Origin: Verrucomicrobiota bacterium
GTDB lineage: Bacteria > Verrucomicrobiota > Verrucomicrobiia > Limisphaerales > SXTU01
Assembly: GCA_016871445.1 (NCBI GenBank)
Contig: VHDH01000014.1
Span: 1 to 46,983 of the forward strand
Direction of reading: 5' to 3'
DNA length: 46,983 nt
Below the pieces are notes generated by a model, which was given only the letters and a program-made list of their open reading frames with translations, made no database searches and was not told the DNA's origin. This document shows positions 28,691 through 36,127 of the stretch, piece after piece. The position numbers and the translations under genes are program-made. Every line of letters begins with the position of its first letter. Position 1 is the first letter of the stretch.

Positions 28691-29143
28691 TCACGCGGGC
28701 GGCAATGGCACTTCGTGATATTCTAGTGCCCATTCTTGCATATAGCGGACGCGTGTGGGTCGGATGCGGTAGATGACGAGTTGCGGGTTGTCCAGTGAGC
28801 CGAGAAACTGGCGCATGAGTGGGTTAGCGTTCCAGATTTCCTCCAGCAAGGTGCGCTCAGTGAGGATTTCGGCTAAGCCGGTGAGGCGCACTTGGTTGTG
28901 GCTCTCGTCCATGTAGCAGAGTTCCACTTTCGGATTTGCCGCAAGCTCGCCGGTCTTGTGGTAGCTGCGGAGATTAGCCACATAAACAGTGAAGTCATCG
29001 GTGCGGACGGGGGAAACTGGACGCACACGAGGCTGGTCGCCGTCTTGAGTGGCGAGGACGGGGAAGCGGTCGATGCGGAGGACAGTGCGGGCGCGCTCGA
29101 GGACTTCGGCGGGCGCGATAGGTTCGGGAACCGGCTTGGCCAT
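28691..29143 (-). CDS. Pyridoxamine 5'-phosphate oxidase-like FMN-binding-fold protein
   Basis: A 150-residue single-domain split-barrel protein of the PPOX / general stress protein 26 type. Visible features are FPVLATQDGDQPRVRPVSPV (strand and flavin-phosphate region), the YHKTGELAANPKVELCYMD segment and the RLTGLAEI strand. Such proteins bind FMN, F420 or heme; which one cannot be told here. It lies five bases downstream of the zinc-ribbon gene on the same strand, so they form a two-gene operon. It converges with the SGNH hydrolase gene. Confidence 0.85.
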   Translation of the reverse strand: MAKPVPEPIAPAEVLERARTVLRIDRFPVLATQDGDQPRVRPVSPVRTDDFTVYVANLRSYHKTGELAANPKVELCYMDESHNQVRLTGLAEILTERTLLEEIWNANPLMRQFLGSLDNPQLVIYRIRPTRVRYMQEWALEYHEVPLPPA

Positions 29144-29148
29144 GCCGT

Positions 29149-29616
29149 TTAGGCCTTGTAATGGACGAGCACGCCGAACTCGGAGGTGGGAACAGTAGTT
29201 TCCTTGCCTTCGCCGTCTTTTTGCACGGTCAGGGAGGTGTATTGGAAGACCTCCAACCCGATCACTTTGTCGTCTCCCAATTTACCGATGAAGGCGGATA
29301 CGGTTTCATCAAAGGAGTCCTTACCATCCCTGACGTGCTCGTGGTGGCGAAAGGTTTTGACGCGGTGCTGCTCGACGGTCTTGGCCGCAATGTTGAGGGA
29401 CTTGGCGGCATTTTTAATGATCTTGGCCTCGGGTAAGTTGCCCTGTGGAATAAACGGGGCGCGCTCCTCCTCGGCCTCAACTGTCGTCTGACCGCTGGGG
29501 GCGGGGATAATGAGGACTTCCTTGCATCCTGGGCATTCGATCTCTTGCCCAATGCCGGACTCGTCAATGCTAAGTTCCAAGTTGCAGAAGGGGCAGTTGA
29601 AGGAGAAGTCAGCCAT
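29149..29616 (-). CDS. Zinc-ribbon protein of unknown function
   Basis: I do not recognise the family of the 155-residue product. It starts with a zinc ribbon: C8-x-x-C11 and C28-x-x-C31. An acidic and Pro-rich linker follows (about 38-60), then a mixed charged domain (61-155) with IKNAAKSLNIAAKTVEQHRVK and DKVIGLEVFQYTSLTV. No signal peptide or membrane span is seen. It is the first gene of a minus-strand pair with the PPOX-like gene and diverges from the His-rich gene at 29750. Confidence 0.75.
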   Translation of the reverse strand: MADFSFNCPFCNLELSIDESGIGQEIECPGCKEVLIIPAPSGQTTVEAEEERAPFIPQGNLPEAKIIKNAAKSLNIAAKTVEQHRVKTFRHHEHVRDGKDSFDETVSAFIGKLGDDKVIGLEVFQYTSLTVQKDGEGKETTVPTSEFGVLVHYKA

Positions 29617-29713
29617 GACGTGGATTGTTGTGTTTAGCGAAAACTAAGCGGGGATAAGTGTCCCATCCAGCCAAAAGTGGCAGTCAAAATCTCCGGATGC
29701 TCGAGCGTGAGGC

Positions 29714-29744
29714 TTGCAATTTCCTTAGCCGACACCTAGTGTCG
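29714..29744 (+). promoter_or_regulatory. Candidate promoter overlapping a perfect inverted repeat
   Basis: TTGCAA (29714-29719) and TAGTGT (29737-29742) are 17 bases apart. The -10-like box lies inside a perfect dyad, CGACAC-CTA-GTGTCG (29730-29744), which has the form of a repressor operator. It ends five bases before the TTG start of the His-rich gene. Confidence 0.45.
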
Positions 29745-29749
29745 CACTC

Positions 29750-30091
29750 TTGTTCAACTTGAATCGGTTTCGCCAACAAATTGCGCACTTTGCCCGACTG
29801 GTCCTTCTGCTAGGGCTAGTCGTGACGGTCTTTGGCGTGGGCTTCGTGGCGGTGATGCCGGAGGCGCATCAATGTCTCCATGCGCACGCCGACCATGAAG
29901 ACCATCATTGCTGGCTCAACCAATACCTCGATCACTCCGTGCTGCTGTTGGCCGGCGTGCCGCCACAGCCCGCGCCCGTGGTCGTGGTGGTGCTACAGCC
30001 CGCGCGCGCCGGAGAATTTCTTGCGTCGCCCGCCGACACGGAAAGTTTCTCGCCCCGGGGTCCGCCCTCCGTCGCTTCAGTCCTCGCCTGA
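29750..30091 (+). CDS. Small His-rich membrane-anchored protein (DUF2946-like)
   Basis: The 113-residue product has an N-terminal hydrophobic helix (about 16-36) that could be a signal anchor, then a His/Cys-rich patch (HQCLHAHADHEDHHC, about 40-54), a Pro/Val-rich stretch and a C-terminus ending SPRGPPSVASVLA. Small proteins of this kind, with a His-rich patch and Pro-rich tail, often precede metal-related TonB receptors; I link it to DUF2946-like proteins with low confidence. The start must be TTG 29750, since no ATG or GTG before the helix fits. Binding of zinc or copper in the periplasm is an inference from the histidines and the ZnuD-like neighbour. Confidence 0.6.
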   Translation: MFNLNRFRQQIAHFARLVLLLGLVVTVFGVGFVAVMPEAHQCLHAHADHEDHHCWLNQYLDHSVLLLAGVPPQPAPVVVVVLQPARAGEFLASPADTESFSPRGPPSVASVLA

Positions 30092-30119
30092 AGACGGACG
30101 GCCTCGTTTCCACTTGGTT

Positions 30120-30135
30120 CGAATCATGTGATTCG
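30120..30135 (+). promoter_or_regulatory. Perfect inverted repeat upstream of the TonB receptor
   Basis: The sequence CGAATCATGTGATTCG has 7-base perfect arms and a 2-base centre. It lies 85 bases before the receptor start at 30221 and 28 bases after the stop of the His-rich gene. Operator or small RNA hairpin are both possible. Confidence 0.4.
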
Positions 30136-30220
30136 GCGCGATGCCGCCCGTCAGGGCACCCCCGACCAATTGTGTGAGCCGGAGGTGCCACGTCGGATGT
30201 CCATCAAACCATTTTGTCCC

Positions 30221-32413
30221 ATGAAACGCTCGTTGTTGTCCTATCTATCTCCCTCGTTCCGCTCTTTGAACGGCCCCTTGTTGCTTGGCCTGTTGGCCCC
30301 AGCCGGTGGCGCGCTGGCTCAAACCGCGCCGCCCGCCGCGCCTGCATCTACTAACCAGACCCAAAAAGTCCAGGCGGAGCTGCCGCCGGTGGTCGTGACC
30401 GCGAGTCCGATCCCCAGCAGTCTCTTCGACCTCGCGCAGCCCGTCACCGTGCTGACGGATCAGAAACTTCGCCAGCAGTTGTCCTCCACGCTCGGCGAAA
30501 CGCTCGCGCGCCAGCCGGGCATCAACTCCACCTACTTCGGCCCCAACGCCAGCCGGCCTGTCATCCGCGGCCTCGGCGGCGACCGCGTCCGCATTCTGCA
30601 AAACGGTCTGGGCACGATGGACGTGTCCAATACCAGCGACGACCATGCCGTGGCCATGGACCCCATCGCTCTCAAGCGCATCGAAGTTGTGCGTGGCCCG
30701 GCGGCACTGCTTTACGGCCCCAACGCCGTCGGCGGCGTTGTTAACCAGATTGATGGGCGTATCCCTGAGCAGCGGCTGGACCGGGCTTTTTCCGGACGGG
30801 CGGATGTGCGCGTGGATTCGCCGTCCAGCGGTAAAGTGGGCGCATTAATGGTCGAGGGCGGAGCCAAAAACGGTTGGAACTACCACCTCGATGGTTTCCG
30901 GCGTGAATCCAGCAACATCGTCATCCCTGGTTTCGCGCAAACCGATGCAGAGCGTGCCACCACCGGCGACACCACTTCGGGTAAATTGCTCGGCAGCCAA
31001 GCCATATCCGACGGGGGAGCAGTGGGCACGTCATACGTATGGGATAAGGGGCATATTGGGGCGTCGTTTCAAGGGTTGAACAGCGACTATGGCGTCGTGG
31101 TTGAGCCCGGGATAAACATTCGGCTTTACCAGCGGCGCATTGACCTGGCTGGCTCGTTCCTACAGCCCTTCGATGGAATTCAGTCCATCAAATACAAAGT
31201 CGGTCGCGCCGACTATCGGCACACGGAATACGACGAGGGTGAAGTTGGGACGGTTTTCGACTCCCTCGCTTACAACGGTCGTTTTGAAGTTCTACATAAT
31301 CAAGTGGGTCGGCTCGAAGGTGCCATTGGCTACGAAGTTCGGCATGAAAAGCTTAGCGCTCGTGGCGAGGAGGCATTTCTGCCGCCAAGTCAGACGGTGA
31401 TCAATTCCATCTTCGCCTTCGAGGAAATGAAGTGGGATACGTTCCGTATTCAGTTCGGCGGACGCGTGGACTTTGTAAGTGTCGACGCGAGTCCCCTCCC
31501 GGGTAACCCATTTTTCACGGCTAACCAAACGCGCAGCTTCCCTACAGGCAGCGGCTCGTTCGGCATGGTCTATCGGCCCGTGCAAGAATGGTCTGGGGCG
31601 CTGAACTTCTCCTATACACAGCGTGCGCCAACCGCCACGGAGCTATATGCCAACGGACCGCATCATGCGACGGGGATGTATGAAATCGGCAATCGAAACT
31701 TCAATACCGAGGGCAACCTTAGCTTGGATGTTTCCGTGCGTCGCGAGACCGGCCCCTTCACGGGGCAAGTGGGTTTCTTTTACCACCGCTTCAGCAACTT
31801 CATAGCGCCCTTCGCCGGCGTCACAGATTTGGGCGCATCGCTCGTGAATAACGACGGGGGTAATGCCGACGATGGCTCGAACGGCGGCGTGGCTGGCGAC
31901 GGCGTGGCGGATCGCGATGCGGACGGTGACGGCAACGTGGACGAAACGTTGGACGTATTTAGGTTCCGTGGCGTCCGGGCGGAGTTCTATGGCTTCGAGG
32001 GCCTGTTGACGTGGCATATTCTGGAAGGGGAATCACAAAGCCTGCATCTGGACCTCAAGTCCGATTACGTGCGTGCGCGCGACCTCAGCAACAATAGCTC
32101 CCTGCCGCGCATTTCGCCCTTACGCTTCGGTGGTGAGCTCAACTACGAGCGTGGCGCATTCAGCAGCGGCGTTGAGTTGATGCGCGTGAGCCGGCAGGGG
32201 AGCGTCTCCGCCGGCGAGCGGCCTACAGCTGGTTACGTGATGCTCAACGCGGAAATCGCCTACAAGTTCGGCTCCTCGCCCAACTCGGTGGAGATTGCTC
32301 TGCGCGGCCTCAACCTGCTCGATCAGGAAGCCCGTAACCACGTATCGTTCCTGAAGGAAATCGCGCCCATGCCCGGCCGCGGCGCGATGATCTCGCTGCG
32401 CGCCACGTTCTGA
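30221..32413 (+). CDS. TonB-dependent outer-membrane receptor, ZnuD-like (putative zinc)
   Basis: An outer-membrane beta-barrel that imports a scarce substrate using TonB energy. The 730-residue protein starts with a signal peptide ending near GGALAQ, then a plug domain with PPVVVTASPIP, RPVIRGLGGDRVRILQNG, SDDHAVAMDPIALKRIEVVR and LLYGPNAVGGVVNQIDGRIP. These plug motifs and the end (ARNHVSFLKEIAPMPGRGA and a final aromatic, F) resemble the ZnuD zinc receptors. An extracellular-side loop has an Asp/Gly-rich run with a DxDxDGxxD calcium-loop motif (D566-D574). ATG 30221 is preferred; ATG 30197 is also possible. It follows the His-rich gene in the same direction, and a strong terminator follows it. 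Confidence 0.88.
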   Translation: MKRSLLSYLSPSFRSLNGPLLLGLLAPAGGALAQTAPPAAPASTNQTQKVQAELPPVVVTASPIPSSLFDLAQPVTVLTDQKLRQQLSSTLGETLARQPGINSTYFGPNASRPVIRGLGGDRVRILQNGLGTMDVSNTSDDHAVAMDPIALKRIEVVRGPAALLYGPNAVGGVVNQIDGRIPEQRLDRAFSGRADVRVDSPSSGKVGALMVEGGAKNGWNYHLDGFRRESSNIVIPGFAQTDAERATTGDTTSGKLLGSQAISDGGAVGTSYVWDKGHIGASFQGLNSDYGVVVEPGINIRLYQRRIDLAGSFLQPFDGIQSIKYKVGRADYRHTEYDEGEVGTVFDSLAYNGRFEVLHNQVGRLEGAIGYEVRHEKLSARGEEAFLPPSQTVINSIFAFEEMKWDTFRIQFGGRVDFVSVDASPLPGNPFFTANQTRSFPTGSGSFGMVYRPVQEWSGALNFSYTQRAPTATELYANGPHHATGMYEIGNRNFNTEGNLSLDVSVRRETGPFTGQVGFFYHRFSNFIAPFAGVTDLGASLVNNDGGNADDGSNGGVAGDGVADRDADGDGNVDETLDVFRFRGVRAEFYGFEGLLTWHILEGESQSLHLDLKSDYVRARDLSNNSSLPRISPLRFGGELNYERGAFSSGVELMRVSRQGSVSAGERPTAGYVMLNAEIAYKFGSSPNSVEIALRGLNLLDQEARNHVSFLKEIAPMPGRGAMISLRATF

Positions 32414-32435
32414 GCGCCAATCACAAGCTCCCGGC

Positions 32436-32468
32436 AAACCCCGGACGCTCTGCGCGTCCGGGGTTTTT
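32436..32468 (+). terminator. Strong intrinsic terminator after the TonB receptor
   Basis: A 13-bp perfect stem (32436-32448 with 32454-32466) and 5-base loop run into TTTTT (32464-32468). It separates the receptor from the convergent minus-strand operon. Confidence 0.92.
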
Positions 32469-32473
32469 CATTG

Positions 32474-32686
32474 CTACGTGAGCGGTGTGGTGGTGCCGGT
32501 GAGAGACTTGCGCACGATTTTTTTCACCGTTTCCAGATTCTTAGTCAGCTCGTAGGTGGCTTTAAGCAGTTCCTCCTGCGCGGCGGGATTACCCAGCGCG
32601 CGGATGGATGGTTGCAGCTTAAGCGTAGCCTTTGAGATTTCGTCGCAAGTTTGTTTGATGGAATCAGCGGCTTCGGTGGGAGTCAT
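32474..32686 (-). CDS. Small helical protein of unknown function (70 residues)
   Basis: I do not recognise this protein. The ATG at 32686 gives 70 residues starting MTPTEAADSIKQTCDEISKA. It is strongly helical in character, with heptad-like hydrophobic spacing and one cysteine (C14), and no signal peptide. The frame remains open further upstream into the molybdoprotein gene, but the longer form would be a shadow there. It is the last gene of the cyclase operon, 52 bases after the molybdoprotein, and ends beside the receptor terminator. Confidence 0.6.
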   Translation of the reverse strand: MTPTEAADSIKQTCDEISKATLKLQPSIRALGNPAAQEELLKATYELTKNLETVKKIVRKSLTGTTTPLT

Positions 32687-32738
32687 GGGGTCGTTTTGGA
32701 TGGGCCGGTTTGTGTAGTTTAGTGGTTTAAAACGCGGC

Positions 32739-33371
32739 TTAAGAAAACCGGTCTTCCGTCCACGGATCAGCGGTATTCGAGTAACCGCGCACTTCCCAGA
32801 AGCCGAGGATGTCGCGGTCGAGAAAGGTGATTTCGCGCACCCACTTCGCGCCCTTCCACGCATAGCGTTTGGGCACGATCACGCGCGCAGGGCCGCCGTG
32901 CTCGCTGGACAGCGGCTGACCGTTCCACGTGTGCGCGATGAGCACGTCGTCGTCGAGGCACACGTCGAGCGGGTTGTTGGTCGAATAGCCATCGTGGCTC
33001 TTAAAGAAAACGTGGGTGGCGCTGGCCTTGGGCTTCACGAGATCGGCGAGCGTGAAGAAGGCGACGCCGCTGAACTCCATGTCGAATTGGCTCCAAGTCG
33101 TGACGCAGTGGAAGTCGCTCGTGTCCGTGAACTGCGGCAGTGCGAGGAATTGCTGCCAGCTGAGCGTGACCGGATTTTCAACGTGGCCGTGGATTTTCAG
33201 CTCCCACTTGTCTAATGGCACTTCGGGGTGGGTGCCGAGGTCAAGCACGGGGAAGTTGTGGACCTGACGTTGGCCAGGAGGGAGGCGGTCGGCCGAGCGC
33301 ACGGTAGGCTTTTCCTGCCCAGCCATTTTGCGCGCCCAGCGTTCCTTGCGGGCTACGTAGTCAGCGTTCAT
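32739..33371 (-). CDS. Sulfite-oxidase-fold molybdopterin oxidoreductase
   Basis: The 210-residue protein belongs to the sulfite oxidase superfamily, which holds a molybdenum-molybdopterin cofactor. C89 in DFHCVTTWSQFD is the expected Mo-coordinating cysteine. Other family segments are WELKIHGHVENPVTLSWQQF, the STNNPLDVCLDDDVLIAH segment and HGGPARVIVPKRYAWKGAKW. There is no signal peptide or Tat motif, so it is probably cytoplasmic. The start is ATG 33371; the open frame upstream of it lies in the cyclase gene. The cyclase stop codon overlaps this ATG by one base (TGATG), so the two are translationally coupled. The natural substrate is unknown. Confidence 0.87.
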   Translation of the reverse strand: MNADYVARKERWARKMAGQEKPTVRSADRLPPGQRQVHNFPVLDLGTHPEVPLDKWELKIHGHVENPVTLSWQQFLALPQFTDTSDFHCVTTWSQFDMEFSGVAFFTLADLVKPKASATHVFFKSHDGYSTNNPLDVCLDDDVLIAHTWNGQPLSSEHGGPARVIVPKRYAWKGAKWVREITFLDRDILGFWEVRGYSNTADPWTEDRFS

Positions 33372-35635
33372 CAATGCGGGGAAGGTGGGGATGGGGGCTC
33401 GGCTTGGCAAGTGCCCGCCGCAGTCGCGTCCAGTCGGGCCACGGCTTCCAACGCGGCGACAGTGAAGACCATCGGATACAACCGCTCGTAATACCACAGC
33501 TTGGCGAAGTAGAATCCTATGGGTTCAGGTTGCGTCCAGGAGCCGTCCTCGACGCGGGAGAGAAGCCAACCAATGCCACGTTCAAGCGAGGTGAGCGCGC
33601 GTGGCTCGCTCAGTTGAGTAGCTTCAGCAAGAGCTTCGATGACAAGGGCAGTTTCAACGACGGACGCAGTTCCACTGGCAGCTTTGCCCCAGCCACTTGA
33701 AGAGGATTGGTTCCTCGCCGCCCAGGAGACGCAGGCGTTGTAGAGAAAACGTGGGACCTGGGTTTGGGCAGCCCCGCAGGTCATTGCGACGACGAACGCC
33801 TTTAAGGTTCTGGAAGTGCCATAAGCAGCGTTTGCCTCGGCTGGTAAATGTTGGTTCCCAAACCAAAGCGGTAACCAAGATTCATCCTTCTGCATTGATT
33901 TAGCGAAATAGGTCACTGATTTGCGTGAGGCCAAATCTATCCGTTTTTGCAAATCGGGCGGCATGTTGTCACGCCACGCCAGCCACGCTCGCACCGCGTG
34001 GGCCGTGATATCTGGGCTGCTGCGGTCAAAAGGCAAATTAGTCCAGCCCCGGCAGAAGGTGGGAATGCCCCCGTCGCGGTTTTGTAGGTCCAGCAGCCAC
34101 TTCACCCCCGCCATAGCTGCCTCTTGTACGTGCGGCTCAGGAGTACGTGTGGAATACACCGTGCGGCGTGCGGAATGGGTGGCTGGGGCCGCGTCATGTG
34201 TGCCTCCATCTCCGCCAGAAGTAAGACTCCTTATTTCGCATTCCGCATTCCGCATTCCGCCCTCGCTCAAAACCTTGAGTGCCAGTAGTGCACCCGCCGT
34301 GTCGTCCGCATCCGGCACGCCGCCGGGCAGGTCGGTCCAAGCCCAACCACCGGGCGCGGCTCCGGTGTAGGGATGCTCAGTGCGATATTGTTGGGCCAGC
34401 AGCCAGTCAAGGATGCGCCTGCGCTCCTCGGCGCTCATCACCCCGTGAATGCTCGGGCCTAGGGCGTTGACGGCGAGCGTGGTTACCCAAGTCGCGAGGT
34501 TGGTGTCAATTGGCCAGCTGCCATCTGGGCGCGCAGACTTGAGTAAAAAGCTCACGCCGCGCCGGGCCACGGGATGGTCAGCAAGTTCGCTGCCCGCGAG
34601 GCTCATAGTCACGAAGCTCGTCAGCGGCGTGGCTTCGAGGAACCCGCCGTTCGGCGGCTGAATACGCTCCAGCACGCGCAGTGTCTTCGCCCGCGCGCGG
34701 TCGCGGAGCAGGCGCAGGAGCGGGTTGCGGGTGGGCAGGTGATGATGCCTCACCCGCCCGATGGCGATGAGTGCTGGCAGCGCGTAGCTCACGACGGGCA
34801 ATTTCAGGGTGGCAAAAAACTTTTGCGGTAGTGTGGCCAGCTCGAACGGAAGCTGAATAACACCTCCCCAAGCGGCTTTGCCCTCGCCCAGCCGTCCGGC
34901 CAGTGCACACATTGTGAGAATGGGGACGGAGAAGGTACGATCCTTGCCGTAGCGCGCGATAATAGCGGAGATGAGCTGACGCGTTTCGAGTTTGGGGTTT
35001 GGGGTTTGAGGTTTGAGGTTTGGTTGGCTTGATGTGGTGGAGTGTTCGGTATTACCCATCCAGTTTTCTTTGGGCGTCGCGGAGGGCATGGGCTTGGGGT
35101 CAGAACTCTGGGCACGGCACACTGAACATTTCTCCACCAACCACGCCTCGGCGCGCCGCACCGTTTCAGGCCAACGCAACTCCGCTCCTGGCACTGCGCC
35201 AAAGGCCGCCCAGCAAAGCGCGGTGGTGCTGATGTTCGAGAAACTCAAGGTCGTGTCTCCCCAGCCGCCGTCGGCATTCTGGTGCTCCCCCAGCCATTTG
35301 AGGCCGGATTCGATGGCCAGTTGCTGACCGTTGACCGCCGGCCGCTCCCGCGCGTGCCGCTGCCAGAGTTCAAGCGCGGTGACAGCGGTCGCTGTGGAGA
35401 GTGCGCTGCTGGATAACCCTCCCTCCCAATGACTGTGTGGGCCGCGCTCGGCTAACAGCGCGGCTCGAGCCTTGGCGAGCGCGCGCTGCAACCGCTCGCG
35501 GTCAAGGCGCGGCGCCCGCTGCGGGGCGTCTGGTTGGGCGGCGGACACGGGCGGAGTTTCGCTGGAAGGCTGGTAAAATTCACGCTTGTTCGTTTCGTCT
35601 GAGAATGTTTTTGTTCGCAGCCGTTTATACGGCAT
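33371..35635 (-). CDS. Squalene-hopene-cyclase-like class II terpene cyclase
   Basis: Proteins of this family protonate and cyclise squalene or related isoprenoids at the membrane. The 754-residue product has the alpha/alpha-barrel repeats with QW-like motifs (HQNADGGWGD, ARPDGSWPID, LQNRDGGIPTF, VEDGSW) and the catalytic acid motif DADDTA (D442, D444, D445). The segment PFELATLPQKFFATLKLPVVSY matches the membrane-entry region of squalene-hopene cyclases. It is longer than the usual 630-720 residues, mainly from a polar N-terminus (1-45) and two low-complexity insertions (about 172-219 and 458-500). Each insertion contains translated 7-base tandem repeats. The product may be a hopanoid or another terpene. 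The divergent CBM48-like gene starts only 23 bases away. Confidence 0.85.
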   Translation of the reverse strand: MPYKRLRTKTFSDETNKREFYQPSSETPPVSAAQPDAPQRAPRLDRERLQRALAKARAALLAERGPHSHWEGGLSSSALSTATAVTALELWQRHARERPAVNGQQLAIESGLKWLGEHQNADGGWGDTTLSFSNISTTALCWAAFGAVPGAELRWPETVRRAEAWLVEKCSVCRAQSSDPKPMPSATPKENWMGNTEHSTTSSQPNLKPQTPNPKLETRQLISAIIARYGKDRTFSVPILTMCALAGRLGEGKAAWGGVIQLPFELATLPQKFFATLKLPVVSYALPALIAIGRVRHHHLPTRNPLLRLLRDRARAKTLRVLERIQPPNGGFLEATPLTSFVTMSLAGSELADHPVARRGVSFLLKSARPDGSWPIDTNLATWVTTLAVNALGPSIHGVMSAEERRRILDWLLAQQYRTEHPYTGAAPGGWAWTDLPGGVPDADDTAGALLALKVLSEGGMRNAECEIRSLTSGGDGGTHDAAPATHSARRTVYSTRTPEPHVQEAAMAGVKWLLDLQNRDGGIPTFCRGWTNLPFDRSSPDITAHAVRAWLAWRDNMPPDLQKRIDLASRKSVTYFAKSMQKDESWLPLWFGNQHLPAEANAAYGTSRTLKAFVVAMTCGAAQTQVPRFLYNACVSWAARNQSSSSGWGKAASGTASVVETALVIEALAEATQLSEPRALTSLERGIGWLLSRVEDGSWTQPEPIGFYFAKLWYYERLYPMVFTVAALEAVARLDATAAGTCQAEPPSPPSPH
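34238..34258 (-). repeat. Perfect 7-nt tandem repeat inside the cyclase gene
   Basis: Three exact GCATTCC units (34238-34244, 34245-34251, 34252-34258; GGAATGC on the coding strand), with a decayed unit on the low-coordinate side. They are translated in frame as part of GGMRNAECEIRSL (about residues 459-471), just after the catalytic DADDTA motif. Confidence 0.85.
34988..35022 (-). repeat. Near-perfect 7-nt tandem repeat inside the cyclase gene
   Basis: Five units: GAGTTTG, GGGTTTG, GGGTTTG, AGGTTTG, AGGTTTG (34988-35022). On the coding strand they read as CAAACCT/CAAACCC/CAAACTC and are translated as part of QPNLKPQTPNPKLETR (about residues 204-219), a Pro-rich linker. Confidence 0.9.
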
Positions 35636-35658
35636 CGGTTAAAAATTAATTTGAAACA

Positions 35659-35976
35659 ATGGCGACTTACAAACTCGGACCGGGTGGTACCGGAAATCTT
35701 TATAGCAACAAATCCTTTACCAAGCCCGTTAACTTCTTCTGCGTCGCCCCCGACGCGAAAGCGGTCTTCATCGCCGGGGATTTCAACGAATGGAATCCCG
35801 CGTCGCATCCGATGCAGCGCTCGCCGGACGGAAACTGGCTGGTGCAGGTACTGATGAATAACGGCCACCACCGCTACTGGTTTCTCGTGGATGGGGTGCC
35901 CACGCTCGACCCGCGCGCTCAAGGTGTGAGCCGTAACGATAAGAACGAGCGTGTGTCGTTGATTTCTTTAAGTTGA
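35659..35976 (+). CDS. Single-domain glycogen-binding (CBM48/AMPK-type) protein
   Basis: The 105-residue protein is essentially one E-set/CBM48 domain. It shows the GDFNEWNP signature (40-47), W60, the HHRYWFLVDG segment (70-79) and the DPRA turn (84-87) that in relatives bind alpha-glucans such as glycogen. No enzyme domain, signal peptide or membrane span is attached, so it could be a glycogen-targeting or regulatory subunit, or simply a structural relative. It diverges from the cyclase gene with only 23 A+T-rich bases between start codons, so its promoter must overlap the cyclase coding region. Confidence 0.85.
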   Translation: MATYKLGPGGTGNLYSNKSFTKPVNFFCVAPDAKAVFIAGDFNEWNPASHPMQRSPDGNWLVQVLMNNGHHRYWFLVDGVPTLDPRAQGVSRNDKNERVSLISLS

Positions 35977-36127
35977 GCCACAGGAGGGGCGCAAGCAGGC
36001 ACCAGCGGTTTCCTGGTTATGAGTCGGCGGCGCGAAAAACTTTTGTGGCTTCCTATGCGCCTAATATCTGCAGGCCGTTCGACACGGCTTGTTAACTTAC
36101 GTTGAGCTTATTTGTGCGTGCGCGCGA

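Noticed and set aside
34238-35022. Repeat arrays as CRISPR or transposon ends
   Set aside because: Units are 7 bases, directly adjacent and without spacers. No cas genes, transposase or flanking target duplication are seen.
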